From: Sinomonas atrocyanea | Lineage (GTDB): Bacteria; Actinomycetota; Actinomycetes; Actinomycetales; Micrococcaceae | Length of the DNA: 64,000 bases | Assembly: GCF_001577305.1 (NCBI RefSeq) | Contig: NZ_CP014518.1 | Span: forward strand, 3,968,001-4,032,000 | Direction: 5' to 3' | Shown here: in pieces, positions 40,947 to 50,007 of the stretch | How positions within the stretch are numbered: the stretch's first letter is position 1 | Layout of the letters: every line of letters starts with the position of its first letter | Position numbers and translations under genes: made by a program | The notes under the pieces: generated by a model | What the model was told of the DNA's origin: nothing | What the model saw: the letters and a program-made list of their open reading frames with translations, nothing else | The model's database searches: none

Positions 40947-42365
40947 TCAGTCGAGCAGGAGCGCGGGCTCCTCCATGATCGCCGCGACGTCCGCCATGAA
41001 CCGGGCCGAGAGGTCGCCGTCGACCACCCGGTGGTCGAAGGAGCCGCCCAGCGTGGTGATCCAGCGCGGGATGACCTCGCCGGAGACCACCCACGGCTTC
41101 TGCCGGATCGTGCCGAACGCGACGATGGCCACCTCGCCCGGGTTGATGATCGGGGTGCCGATGTCGATGCCGAGGGCGCCGATGTTCGTGATGGTCATCG
41201 TGCCGCCCTGCATGTCCGCGGGCTTGGTCTTCCCGGCGCGCGCCGTGGTGGCGAGCTCGTTGAGGGCGATCGCGAGCTCGCGGAGCGAGAGGTCCTGCGC
41301 GTCCTTGATGTTCGGCACGAGCAGGCCCCGCGGCGTCGCGGCCGCGATCCCGAGGTTCATGTAGTGCTTGATGTGGATCTCGTCGCCGCCCGGCCCGGCG
41401 ACCCACTCGGAGTTGACGCTCGGGTTGCGGGCCGCGGCCCAGATGACCGCCTTGGCCAGGATGAGCAGCGGGGAGACCTTCACGCCCTCGAAGTCGCGGG
41501 ACTTCTTGAGCCGCTGCACGAACTCCATGGTCCGGGACGCGTCGACGTCCACGAAGATGCTCACGTGCGGCGCGCTGAAGGCCGAGTCGACCATCGCCTT
41601 CGCCGTCGCCCTGCGCACACCGCGGACGGGGACGACCTCGACGCGGCGCTCGCTCGGCCGCTTCGTGTGGTCCCAGAACGTGGGCGCCGCCGCCTGCTCG
41701 CGCTCGCGCTGGGCCTGGTAGGACTCGAGGTCGGCCCGGGTCACCTCGCCGCGGGCGCCGGTGGCCGGCACGTCGGAGAGGTTGATGCCCAGTTCCTTGG
41801 CGATCCGCCGGACCGGCGGCTTGGCGAGGACGCGGGAGAGGAGGCCGACGACGGCGTTCCCCGGCTCGGGCTTCTGGCTCGCCTCCGCGGCTGCGCCGCT
41901 CGGGGTGCTGTCGCCCGCCGGCACCACCGTGGGGGTGGTGGGCTGGTGCGGGGCGGCAGGGGTCTGGCGGCGGGGGCGGCGCTTGGCCGCGTCCGCCTTC
42001 GGGCCGGAGCCGACCAGGGGCCCGCTCTCCACGCCGGGCTCCTGCATCGTCGGGACCGGGGACTCGACCGCAGCGGACGGCGAGGCGGGAGCGGACGGCG
42101 CGGGCGCGGCGTCGTGCGCCTGCACGGCATCGCCGATCGCGATGATCGGGGTGCCCACCTCGATGGTGACGTGCTCGCCGGCGAGGAGCTCCACCACGGT
42201 GCCGGCGTACGGGCTGGGGAGCTCGACGAGGCTCTTCGCCGTCTCGATCTCGCAGATGACGTCGTTGATCGCCACCGTCTGGCCCGGCTGGACCTTCCAG
42301 GACACGATCTCGGCCTCGGTGAGCCCCTCGCCCACGTCGGGGAGGGAGAAGATCTGCTGCGTCAC
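40947..42365 (-). CDS. bkdC: Branched-chain 2-oxoacid dehydrogenase E2 (dihydrolipoyl acyltransferase)
   Basis: This is a 472-residue E2 with one N-terminal lipoyl domain (Lys44 in ETAKSLVE) and a Pro/Ala-rich linker (about 85-165). A peripheral subunit-binding domain (AKPPVRRIAKELGINLSDVP) and the catalytic domain ending in FDHRVVDGD (His445) follow. It transfers the acyl group to CoA. The GTG at 42365 follows AGGAG, which overlaps the E1beta stop. It is the third gene of the bkdABC operon. No E3 (dihydrolipoamide dehydrogenase) gene is linked. Confidence 0.93.
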   Translation of the reverse strand: MTQQIFSLPDVGEGLTEAEIVSWKVQPGQTVAINDVICEIETAKSLVELPSPYAGTVVELLAGEHVTIEVGTPIIAIGDAVQAHDAAPAPSAPASPSAAVESPVPTMQEPGVESGPLVGSGPKADAAKRRPRRQTPAAPHQPTTPTVVPAGDSTPSGAAAEASQKPEPGNAVVGLLSRVLAKPPVRRIAKELGINLSDVPATGARGEVTRADLESYQAQREREQAAAPTFWDHTKRPSERRVEVVPVRGVRRATAKAMVDSAFSAPHVSIFVDVDASRTMEFVQRLKKSRDFEGVKVSPLLILAKAVIWAAARNPSVNSEWVAGPGGDEIHIKHYMNLGIAAATPRGLLVPNIKDAQDLSLRELAIALNELATTARAGKTKPADMQGGTMTITNIGALGIDIGTPIINPGEVAIVAFGTIRQKPWVVSGEVIPRWITTLGGSFDHRVVDGDLSARFMADVAAIMEEPALLLD

Positions 42366-42375
42366 GGGGCGGCTC

Positions 42376-43356
42376 CTAGTACGCGAAGGCGCGGTCGAGG
42401 GCTTCGAGGATGCGGTCGATGTCCGGGAGGTAGTGCTCCTCGACCTTCGCCACGGGGTAGGGCATGTGGAAGCCGCCGACCCGGATGACGGGCGCCTCGA
42501 GCGAGAGGAAGGCGGCCTCGCCCACGCGCGAGGCGATCTCCCCGCCCATCCCGCCGAAGGTAGGTGCCTCGTGCGCGACGATGAGACGGCCCGTCTTGGT
42601 CACGGAGGCGATGATCGCGTCGAAGTCGATCGGGGAGATCGAGCGCAGGTCGATCACCTCGACGCTGCGCCCGTCCTCGGCGGAGGCCTCGGCGGCCGCG
42701 AGTGCCACGGGGACCAGCGGGCCCCACGCGACGACGGTCGCGTCCGTGCCCTCGCGCACCACGTGGGCCCGGAAGGGGTCCGCGCTCGCGCCGGGATCCT
42801 CGGTGTCCACCTCGCCCTTGAGCCAGTAGCGGCGCTTGGGCTCGAAGACGATGACCGGGTCTGCGCAGGCGATGGCCTGCTGCGTCATCCAGTAGGCGTC
42901 GTGGGCGTTGGAGGGCGTGACGATCCGCAGGCCCGCCGTGTGCGCGAAGAGCGCCTCGGGCGACTCGGAGTGGTGCTCGACCGAGCCGATGCCGCCGCCG
43001 TAGGGGATGCGGATGGTCACGGGGACCGTGAGCTGGCCGTTGCTGCGGGCGTGCATCTTGGCCAGCTGGGTGGTGATCTGGTTGAAGCCGGGGAACACGA
43101 ACCCGTCGAACTGGATCTCGGCGACGGGCCGGTAGCCGCGCAGCGAGAGGCCGATGCTCGTGCCGATGATGCCGGACTCGGCGAGCGGGCTGTCGACGAC
43201 CCGGTCGGGGCCGAAGTCGGACTTGAGCCCCTCGGTCACGCGGTACACGCCTCCGAGGGTGCCGATGTCCTCCCCCATGAGCAGGACGCTCTCGTCCTGC
43301 TCGAGGGCGGCGCGCAGGCCGGCGTTGATCGCCTTGGCGATGGTCATGGTGGGCAT
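42376..43356 (-). CDS. bkdB: Branched-chain 2-oxoacid dehydrogenase E1 beta
   Basis: This is a 326-residue transketolase-like beta subunit. It has LLMGEDIGTLGGVYRVTEGL, the FVFPGFNQI segment, IPYGGGIGSVEHHSES, and the C-terminal VEVIDLRSISPID domain. With E1alpha it decarboxylates branched-chain 2-oxoacids, supplying primers for branched fatty acids and degrading Val, Leu and Ile. Its ATG overlaps the E1alpha stop (TGATG), giving equimolar coupled synthesis. Confidence 0.94.
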   Translation of the reverse strand: MPTMTIAKAINAGLRAALEQDESVLLMGEDIGTLGGVYRVTEGLKSDFGPDRVVDSPLAESGIIGTSIGLSLRGYRPVAEIQFDGFVFPGFNQITTQLAKMHARSNGQLTVPVTIRIPYGGGIGSVEHHSESPEALFAHTAGLRIVTPSNAHDAYWMTQQAIACADPVIVFEPKRRYWLKGEVDTEDPGASADPFRAHVVREGTDATVVAWGPLVPVALAAAEASAEDGRSVEVIDLRSISPIDFDAIIASVTKTGRLIVAHEAPTFGGMGGEIASRVGEAAFLSLEAPVIRVGGFHMPYPVAKVEEHYLPDIDRILEALDRAFAY

Positions 43357-44582
43357 CAGCGGCCGCCTTCCCTCGTCGCCTCGGCAGCCGCGTCCGCGAA
43401 GCCTGCCTCGTAGTCGCGGTGCCACGCGAGCTCCTGCTCCACGAGGGGGTGGGGCTCGGCGTAGACGTTCGCGAACGCGTCCGCCAGCACGGGCGCGGTG
43501 AACTCGAGGATGTCGGCGCGGGCCTTGGTGGCGAGCGCGTCGCCGTCCGCGGCGACCTGCTCGAAGAACGCCTCGTCGGCGATGCCCTCGGCGCGCAGGT
43601 GCTTCTCGAAGCGGGCCAGCGGGTCCTTGGCGAGCCAGGACTGCTCCTCGTCGCTGAGCCTGTACTTCGTGGGGTCGTCCGCCGTGGTGTGGGCGCCCTG
43701 GCGGTAGGTGTAGGCCTCGATGAGGACCGGGCCCTTGCCGGCACGGGCCCGCTCGAGGGCCCACTGGGTCACCGCGTAGACGGCGAGCACGTCGTTGCCG
43801 TCCACCCGCACGCCGGGGAACCCGTAGCCCTTGGCGCGGTTGAAGAGCGGAATCCGGGACTGGACCTCGGCGGGAACGGAGATGGCCCATTGGTTGTTCT
43901 GGCAGAAGAAGACCACGGGCGCCTTGAAACTGGCCGCGAAGACCATGGACTCGTGCACGTCGCCCTCGGAGCTCGCGCCGTCGCCGAAGTAGGCCACGAC
44001 GGCGCCGGGGTCGCCTGCCTCCTCGCCCCGGGCGGCCGCGCGGGCCTGGTCGCGCTGCATCCCCATCGCGTAGCCGACGGCATGGGGCGTCTGGGCCGCG
44101 AGGACGAGGGTGTACAGGTGGAAGCCGGTGGCCCTGGGGTCCCAGCCGCCGTTGGAGAGGCCGCGGAAGAGCCGCAGCAGCTCGGCGAGGTCGACGCCGC
44201 GGGTGAGGGCGACGCCGTGCTCCCGGTATGTCGGGAAGACGTAGTCCTGGGCCTGGGTGGCGGCGCCGGAGCCGATCTGGGCGGCCTCCTGCCCGCGCAG
44301 CGGGACCCACAGCGCGAGCTGCCCCTGCCGCTGGAGCGCGGTGGCCTCGGTGTCGAACCGCCGGATCATGGCCATCTGCCGGTACATGCCCTGGAGGGAA
44401 TCTTCGCTCAGGCCTTTGATGGACTCCGCGAGCTTCGAGTCGCGCCGGAAGCGCCCGTCCTCGTCGAGGAGCTGGACCATGGCCCCGTGCCCCTCCGCGC
44501 CGTCGTGCGCGTGGGCCTCGAGCTCCATCGCGAGCTCATCGGGGATGTCGCTGAACTCGGTCGTGGGAAGTTCTACTCCCAT
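43356..44582 (-). CDS. bkdA: Branched-chain 2-oxoacid dehydrogenase E1 alpha
   Basis: This is a 408-residue thiamine-diphosphate subunit with the GDG...NN motif at 200-230 (YFGDGASSEGDVHESMVFA, FFCQNNQWA). LRGQEAAQIG and FPTYREHGVALTRG are typical. Substrate choice (branched-chain rather than pyruvate) is inferred from the family resemblance and the bkd gene order. It is the first gene of the operon; a 38-bp dyad lies 60 bp upstream. Confidence 0.92.
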   Translation of the reverse strand: MGVELPTTEFSDIPDELAMELEAHAHDGAEGHGAMVQLLDEDGRFRRDSKLAESIKGLSEDSLQGMYRQMAMIRRFDTEATALQRQGQLALWVPLRGQEAAQIGSGAATQAQDYVFPTYREHGVALTRGVDLAELLRLFRGLSNGGWDPRATGFHLYTLVLAAQTPHAVGYAMGMQRDQARAAARGEEAGDPGAVVAYFGDGASSEGDVHESMVFAASFKAPVVFFCQNNQWAISVPAEVQSRIPLFNRAKGYGFPGVRVDGNDVLAVYAVTQWALERARAGKGPVLIEAYTYRQGAHTTADDPTKYRLSDEEQSWLAKDPLARFEKHLRAEGIADEAFFEQVAADGDALATKARADILEFTAPVLADAFANVYAEPHPLVEQELAWHRDYEAGFADAAAEATREGGR

Positions 44583-44641
44583 ACCGCCTCCTCGCCTGCC
44601 GTGGGGACCGATCCCGGAGCACCGGGCGGTGGGCCGGACTC

Positions 44642-44679
44642 ATATTCCCCGTCAGGAATGCATTCTTGCGTCGGAATAT
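44642..44679. promoter_or_regulatory. 38-bp symmetric element upstream of bkdABC
   Basis: The outer arms ATATTCC (44642-44648) and GGAATAT (44673-44679) are each 7 bp from a central palindrome GAATGCATTC (44656-44665). The whole is symmetric about one centre. It lies in the only gap before the bkd operon. Lrp/AsnC-type regulators often control bkd operons through such extended dyads; no linked regulator gene is present. Confidence 0.65.
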
Positions 44680-44740
44680 AGGGGGCGACCCAGCTGACAC
44701 TCTACCGAGGGGAGCTGGGCCGCCGCGAAGTGGAATTCTT

Positions 44741-45895
44741 CTAGGAAGACTGCGGGACCTTTGTGAAAGCCCTACAGAGTTCGATGAACCGCGAGTTCGC
44801 CTCGGACTCGCCGATGCTCACTCGGACGCCCTCGGTCCCGAAGGCCCGCACCGAGAGGGCCTGCGCGGCCGCCTGCTGGGAGAACTCGGGCGTCGCCTCG
44901 CCGAGCGCGAGCCAGACGAAGTTCCCCTGGGCGTCGGGCACGTCCCAGCCGAGCTCCCGCAGGGCCGCCGTGACGCGCTCCCGCTCGTCGACGAGCGTTT
45001 GTACCCTTCCTACAACATCGCCGAAGTGCTCGAGCGACGCCACGGCCGCGGCCTCCGCGATCGAGGAGACCGCGAAGGGCACGGCAGCGACCCGCAGGTA
45101 CTGGGTCACCTCGGGGTGGGAGATCGAGTAGCCCACCCGCAGGCCGGCGAGGCCGTGGGCCTTGGAGAACGTACGCAGCACCGCGACGTTCGGGTACTTC
45201 CGGTACAGCTCGATCCCGTCCACGGCCTCGGGGTCGCGGACGAACTCCTGGTACGCCTCGTCCACCACGATCAGCACGCTGCCCGGGACCGACTGGATGA
45301 ACCGCTCCGTCTCGGCGCGGCGCAGCGCCGGTCCGGTCGGGTTGTTGGGCGTGCACAGCAGCACGACCTTGGTGCGCTCGGTGACGGCGGCGGCCATCGC
45401 GTCCAGGTCGTGGCGTCCGTCGGCCAGCACCGGCACCTGGACGCTGCGGGCCCCGGCCAGCCCCACCGAGATGGGGTAGGCCTCGAAGGAGCGCCACGCG
45501 TACACGACCTCGTCCGGGGTGCCGTCGTCCTGCTGGCCCGCGAAGGCGGCGAGGATCTGGTTCAGGGCGCCGAGGCTGCCGCCGCCGGTGACGATGTCAT
45601 CGGCCGGGACGTCCAGGAACCTCGCGAGCGCGGTGCGCAGGCGGGTGGACACCGCGTCGGGGTAGCGGTTGACCGCCGATTCGCGGGCGATCGCCTCGGC
45701 CACCGCGGGGAGCGGGCCGAGCGGGTTCTCGTTCGAGGACAGCTTGTAGCTCGTGAGGCCCTCCACGGGTGCGGGAGGGCGGCCAGCGGCGTACTTGGGA
45801 AGCCGGTCCATCACGGGTCGGGGGGTGACGCCCGTGGTGCCGGCCGCGACGGCGGCGGCGTCGGCGCCGTCGTGCTCGTTCAGCGGTGAAGTCAT
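44741..45895 (-). CDS. hisC: Histidinol-phosphate/aromatic aminotransferase
   Basis: This is a 384-residue fold-type I PLP enzyme. It has SSNENPLGPLP at the N-terminus, NNPTG (184-188), DEAYQEF, and the PLP lysine at about 245 in RTFSKAHGLAGLRVGYS. The HisC subfamily converts histidinol phosphate and imidazole-acetol phosphate; actinobacterial members such as this are often annotated as phenylalanine/aromatic aminotransferases (Pat). No other his genes are near, which favours the aromatic role. It is upstream of the bkd operon on the same strand but separated by a promoter region. Confidence 0.85.
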   Translation of the reverse strand: MTSPLNEHDGADAAAVAAGTTGVTPRPVMDRLPKYAAGRPPAPVEGLTSYKLSSNENPLGPLPAVAEAIARESAVNRYPDAVSTRLRTALARFLDVPADDIVTGGGSLGALNQILAAFAGQQDDGTPDEVVYAWRSFEAYPISVGLAGARSVQVPVLADGRHDLDAMAAAVTERTKVVLLCTPNNPTGPALRRAETERFIQSVPGSVLIVVDEAYQEFVRDPEAVDGIELYRKYPNVAVLRTFSKAHGLAGLRVGYSISHPEVTQYLRVAAVPFAVSSIAEAAAVASLEHFGDVVGRVQTLVDERERVTAALRELGWDVPDAQGNFVWLALGEATPEFSQQAAAQALSVRAFGTEGVRVSIGESEANSRFIELCRAFTKVPQSS

Positions 45896-45967
45896 GACCT
45901 ACAGCCTAACCGCCGCCCCCACACCTGTGCCGCGCTGGCGGGGCCGGCGCTGTGGGAGCATAGGCGC

Positions 45968-46393
45968 ATGATGCGCTTCCTCCTGCACGTCATTGTCAGC
46001 GCCCTTGCCCTCTGGGTTGCGGCGTGGATCCTGCCCGGCATGGACATCACCACCACGGCCGCCGCGGGCGCGGCGGCGAACGCGGGCGCCGGCACGGCGA
46101 GCAACACCGTGGGGATCGTGCTCGGCTACCTGTTCCTCGGGCTCATCTTCGGGCTCGTGAACGCGGTCGTGAAGCCGATCGTGAGCTTCCTGTCCCTGCC
46201 CGTCACCTGCCTCACCCTCGGCCTGTTCGCGCTCGTGATCAATGCCGCGATGCTCGGGCTCACCGCGTGGATCTCGGGCTACACCCCGGTGCACCTCACC
46301 CTCGACTCGTTCGTGACGGCGCTACTGGGCGCCATCATCGTCGCCATCGTCTCCGCGGTCACCGGCTGGGCCCTGGGCCTGCGGAAGGACTAG
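45968..46393 (+). CDS. Phage-holin-4-like membrane protein (YvlD family)
   Basis: This is a 141-residue protein with four hydrophobic segments. It has LLHVIVSALALWVAAWILPG at the start, LFLGLIFGLVNAVVKPIV with the family's Asn-Ala-x-x-Lys-Pro motif, and a C-terminal GAIIVAIVSAVTGWALG. The family is widespread, chromosomal and of unknown function despite the holin label. The last 35 bp overlap the end of the convergent hydrolase gene. No phage genes are present. Confidence 0.85.
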   Translation: MMRFLLHVIVSALALWVAAWILPGMDITTTAAAGAAANAGAGTASNTVGIVLGYLFLGLIFGLVNAVVKPIVSFLSLPVTCLTLGLFALVINAAMLGLTAWISGYTPVHLTLDSFVTALLGAIIVAIVSAVTGWALGLRKD

Positions 46394-47780
46394 GAGCACC
46401 CGCTCCCCCGGCCAGTCGTGGCGTCAGGGGCGTCGTGGTGTCGGTTCCCGTGTACACGAAGCGCTCGCGCCGCGCCGCCGTGGGCGTCGCGCCTCCACCC
46501 GCCGCGCGGACCACTCCGGCGCCTACCACGCCCGTCCCGACCACGGTGCCGAGGACCGAGGCGTAGCCGCGGACGGACGGGTCGGTGGACAGGTCGAGCG
46601 CACGGGCATCTGCTGCGTACTGCGTGATGTCGTGGGCGCCCACGATCCCTCCGCCGTCTGCGTGCTCCGGCGTCTGCACGTCCACGACGTTGGGGCGAGG
46701 GACCGGGAACGACCCCGAGAGGGCAGGGACGATGTCGGCCTCGTTCGAGACGGTGAGCGCCGGGATGTCCTCCGGGATGGGGAACGCCGTGGGGATCCCG
46801 CCGAGCAGGGTCACGGCAGCGACGGGGTAGCGGGAGCGGAAGTCCTTGTCCCCGAGGAGTCCGAGGACATGCAGCGAGCCCTGGCTGTGCGCGTTGAAGA
46901 CCACGGAGTCACCGGCCCTCAGCTCCTGGTCCGCGAGGGCGCGCTCGATCAGCTGGCGCGCGTGGCTGTCCCTGCCGTCCATGCCGTCCAGATTGCCCTC
47001 GATGTCGAAGACGCCGCCCTGGGCATCGTCCAGCGCCCACGATTGGGTGCCCGGGACCGTGACCACCACGGCGGTGGATCCGTCGGCCCGGGGGATGCGC
47101 TCCACGAGGACCGACGACGGCGGCACGGGCGTCCCGTCCTCGAGCGGCGCCGCGCCCTGCGCCTGCCTCAGGCTCTCCGCTGCGTAGGCGAAGGTGGAGG
47201 CATCCCCGCTTCCGGGGGCCACCTCGTGGCGGACGACGCTGATGCGGTCATCGGGCGCACCCACCGGCATCCACGGAGACAGGCCCGGCACGCTGTCGCC
47301 CACCGCCGTGGCAACTCCCCGCAAGGCCGCGGCGCCCAGCCTGCCCGGAGGGATCCCGATGAGGTTCCACAGGTAGCCCGACGGCACCAGGCCCGAGACT
47401 GCCAGCCGTGCGCCGAGCGGCAGCCCGATGCCTCCGATCGCGGCCCACCCCTCCGCCGCAAGGTAGCCGGCCTTCGCGGCGGCGACGCCGTCCCTCGCGC
47501 TGCGGAGGTCGAGCGCCGCGCGCATCGCCTGCCCGACCAGGTCCGCGGCGCGGGCGTCGAAGGCAGCCCCGGTCGCACTGCCGGCGCAGACGCCCCGCCA
47601 GGCCGCGGCGCGCGCCGACTCCAGCCGGCCGATCACCGCGTCGGCACAGGAGAGCGCTGCCGTGAGGGAAGCCGCGGCCTCCTGGAGGGCCTCGGTGTTC
47701 ACCCGGAAGGCCTCGCCGCCCGTGACCGTGAACGTCGACGGATCGCGCGCAGCCGTCCGATCGGACCCGTCCCCGCTCAC
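46359..47780 (-). CDS. WXG-type N-terminus fused to alpha/beta-hydrolase-like domain
   Basis: The protein has 473 residues. The first 120 or so are helical and Ala-rich with a WRG turn (61-63), resembling WXG100/LXG heads of type VII substrates. A hydrophobic stretch follows near 112-160. The C-terminal half has a lipase-like elbow AHSQGS with Ser299, preceded by VVTVPGTQSW; candidate acid and base are Asp349 (SNEADIVP) and His383 (AHDITQY). It could be an exported esterase. The GTG at 47780 overlaps the stop of the upstream WXG-like gene (GTGA), so the two are co-translated. The last 40 residues are low-complexity. Confidence 0.7.
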   Translation of the reverse strand: MSGDGSDRTAARDPSTFTVTGGEAFRVNTEALQEAAASLTAALSCADAVIGRLESARAAAWRGVCAGSATGAAFDARAADLVGQAMRAALDLRSARDGVAAAKAGYLAAEGWAAIGGIGLPLGARLAVSGLVPSGYLWNLIGIPPGRLGAAALRGVATAVGDSVPGLSPWMPVGAPDDRISVVRHEVAPGSGDASTFAYAAESLRQAQGAAPLEDGTPVPPSSVLVERIPRADGSTAVVVTVPGTQSWALDDAQGGVFDIEGNLDGMDGRDSHARQLIERALADQELRAGDSVVFNAHSQGSLHVLGLLGDKDFRSRYPVAAVTLLGGIPTAFPIPEDIPALTVSNEADIVPALSGSFPVPRPNVVDVQTPEHADGGGIVGAHDITQYAADARALDLSTDPSVRGYASVLGTVVGTGVVGAGVVRAAGGGATPTAARRERFVYTGTDTTTPLTPRLAGGAGAPSPSAGPGPSR

Positions 47781-48307
47781 CGGCACCCCGCCTCCGCACC
47801 CGGCGCGGAGGCCGGGTCCGGCAGCCCGCGCGCGAACACCGGGCCAACAGGCGCCGGAAGGCGCAGGGCCGGGCCGCGCGACGGCAGGGGCGCGATGGGA
47901 CCCGTCCGCCCCTCGACCACCAGCCCCCTCGTCGGAGCCGCACTGGCGAAGGGCACGGGGGCCGCGCCGCGGCAGCCGGCAGCCTCCGACTGCACGGATC
48001 CCACGGTCAGCGCGAGGCCGGCCAGCGCCGTGGCGATCGCCGCGAGCTGGGCCGTGAGCGCCGCGGCCGTCCCCTTGAACGCGGACGCGGCCGGCCCGTC
48101 CCAGTCGGCGGCGCCGGCGCGGGCCACCGCGGCACGCGCGCCTTCGAGCTCCTCCCCTGCCGCGGCGAGCTGTGCCGCCGCTGCCCGCAGTTCCGCCTCG
48201 TCGTGCCCGCACGGCCGGCCCTCTCCCGGCCCTCCCCCGGCCTCCGGCCCGTCGAGCCCCGAGGCCGACCCCCACCCGCTGAAGCCGCTGCCCGACGTCC
48301 CGGCCAT
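47777..48307 (-). CDS. WXG100-like small helical protein
   Basis: The protein has 176 residues. A Gly/Ser-rich start is followed by two predicted helices (about 36-65 and 72-105) joined by the turn ADWDGPAASAF, which contains the WXG motif (69-71). The tail is Pro/Ala-rich. Two helices around a WXG turn is the hallmark of ESAT-6/WXG100 proteins. It overlaps the next gene, which also begins with a WXG-type helical domain and carries a hydrolase. No ESX ATPase genes are in the window. The ATG at 48307 is used. Confidence 0.6.
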   Translation of the reverse strand: MAGTSGSGFSGWGSASGLDGPEAGGGPGEGRPCGHDEAELRAAAAQLAAAGEELEGARAAVARAGAADWDGPAASAFKGTAAALTAQLAAIATALAGLALTVGSVQSEAAGCRGAAPVPFASAAPTRGLVVEGRTGPIAPLPSRGPALRLPAPVGPVFARGLPDPASAPGAEAGCR

Positions 48308-48501
48308 GGTCCCTCCCCCGCTACCAGCGCTCCTGGCGGAGCCCCATGCCCCGACGCTAGGCGGGCGGGGAGATCCGCGGCGACCGGCCGGGGTCGTATG
48401 TGGACAACGCGCCCGGCGCGCACGCGGAGGACCGCCGGGGCGGCCGCAACCGCCTGTCACAGCCTGCAGGGGCCCGGGCCGGGCATGGAAGAATGGAGGC
48501 C

Positions 48502-49944
48502 ATGGCTGATTCCCCCTCGCGCATCCCGTCCGGACGTCTCTCCCTGGCCGTGGCCGGCGAGGACGCCGCCAGGCCCATCGCCCTCGGACCGCTCGACGGC
48601 CGCTACCGCCCCGCGGTCGCGCCGCTGGTCGACTACCTCTCCGAGGCCGCCCTGAACCGGGACCGTGTGGCCGTCGAGGTCGAATGGCTCATCCACCTCA
48701 CCAAGAACTCCGTGCTCCCGGGCGCCGGGCCGCTCACGGCCGAGCAGGAGGCCGGGCTCCGGGCTATCGTCACCGAGTTCGACGCCGCCTCCGTCGCCGA
48801 GCTGGCCGAGATCGAGGCCGTGACAGTCCACGACGTGAAGGCCGTGGAGTACTACATCGGCCGCCGCCTCGAGGGCCTGGGCATCAAGGACCTGACCCCG
48901 ATGGTGCACTTCGGCTGCACCTCCGAGGACATCAACAACCTCTCCTACGCCCTCGGGATCAAGGGTGCCGTCGAGGACGTCTGGCTGCCGGCGGCGCGCG
49001 CGCTCGTGGAGCAGGTCGCCCAGATGGCGCGGGCCAACCGCGACGTCCCGATGCTCTCGCGCACGCACGGCCAGCCTGCCACGCCCACCACCCTCGGCAA
49101 GGAGCTCGCGGTCATCGCCCACCGCCTCACCCGCCAGCTCGACCGCATTGCCCGCACCGAGTACCTCGGCAAGATCAACGGCGCCACCGGCACCTACGCC
49201 GCCCACTACGCCTCCGTGCCCGGCGCGGACTGGCAGCAGGTCTCCCAGACGTTCGTCGAGGGCCTCGGCCTCACGTGGAACCCGCTGACCACCCAGATCG
49301 AGAGCCACGACTGGCAGGCCGAGCTGTACGCGGACATGGCCCGCTTCAACCGGATCCTGCACAACGTGTGCACGGACATCTGGAGCTACATCTCGATCGG
49401 GTACTTCGCCCAGATCCCCGTCGCGGGCGCCACCGGTTCCTCGACCATGCCGCACAAGGTCAACCCGATCCGCTTCGAGAACGCCGAGGCGAACCTCGAG
49501 ATCTCCTCGGCCCTCCTCGACACGCTCGGCGCGACGCTCGTGACCTCCCGCTGGCAGCGCGACCTGACCGACTCGTCCTCCCAGCGCAACATCGGCGTGG
49601 CGTTCGGCCACTCCCTGCTGGCGATCTCGAACGTCGCCAAGGGCCTCGAGCGCCTCGACGTCGCCGAGGACGTCCTCGCCGCGGACCTCGACACGAACTG
49701 GGAGGTCCTCGCGGAGGCCATCCAGATGGTCATGCGCGCCGAGGCGATCGCCGGGGTGCCGGGGATGGACAACCCCTACGAGCGGCTCAAGGACCTCACC
49801 CGCGGCCACCGCGTGGATGCCGCGCGCATGAAGGAGTTCGTCTCCGGGCTCGGCCTCTCCGCCGATGCCGAGGCCCGCCTGCTCGCCCTCACCCCGGCCA
49901 CCTACAACGGGGTCGCCGGCCGGCTGGTCGACCACCTCGGCTAG
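48502..49944 (+). CDS. purB: Adenylosuccinate lyase
   Basis: This is a 480-residue fumarase/aspartase-superfamily lyase of the longer PurB type. It has LGPLDGRYRPAVAPLVDYLS at the start, HFGCTSEDINNLSY, the catalytic region LSRTHGQPATPTTLGKE, and the signature GSSTMPHKVNPIRFENAEAN. It acts in purine synthesis on SAICAR and adenylosuccinate, releasing fumarate. Two in-frame ATGs (48493, 48502) are possible. It is divergent from the WXG-like gene and ends at a strong hairpin. Confidence 0.97.
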   Translation: MADSPSRIPSGRLSLAVAGEDAARPIALGPLDGRYRPAVAPLVDYLSEAALNRDRVAVEVEWLIHLTKNSVLPGAGPLTAEQEAGLRAIVTEFDAASVAELAEIEAVTVHDVKAVEYYIGRRLEGLGIKDLTPMVHFGCTSEDINNLSYALGIKGAVEDVWLPAARALVEQVAQMARANRDVPMLSRTHGQPATPTTLGKELAVIAHRLTRQLDRIARTEYLGKINGATGTYAAHYASVPGADWQQVSQTFVEGLGLTWNPLTTQIESHDWQAELYADMARFNRILHNVCTDIWSYISIGYFAQIPVAGATGSSTMPHKVNPIRFENAEANLEISSALLDTLGATLVTSRWQRDLTDSSSQRNIGVAFGHSLLAISNVAKGLERLDVAEDVLAADLDTNWEVLAEAIQMVMRAEAIAGVPGMDNPYERLKDLTRGHRVDAARMKEFVSGLGLSADAEARLLALTPATYNGVAGRLVDHLG

Positions 49945-49957
49945 CCTGCCGCGCACG

Positions 49958-49993
49958 ACGGCGCGCCGGCACCTTGCGGTGTCGGCGCGCCGT
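49958..49993. terminator. Terminator after purB
   Basis: A 16-bp stem with one mismatch (ACGGCGCGCCGGCACC, loop TTGC, complement) lies between purB and the convergent YihY-type gene. It probably serves both. Confidence 0.85.
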
Positions 49994-50007
49994 TCGCGTC
50001 TCCCGGC

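Noticed and set aside
45968..46393. Prophage remnant suggested by the holin-like annotation
   Set aside because: The YvlD-type family is common on chromosomes, and no lysin, capsid, tail or integrase gene is nearby.
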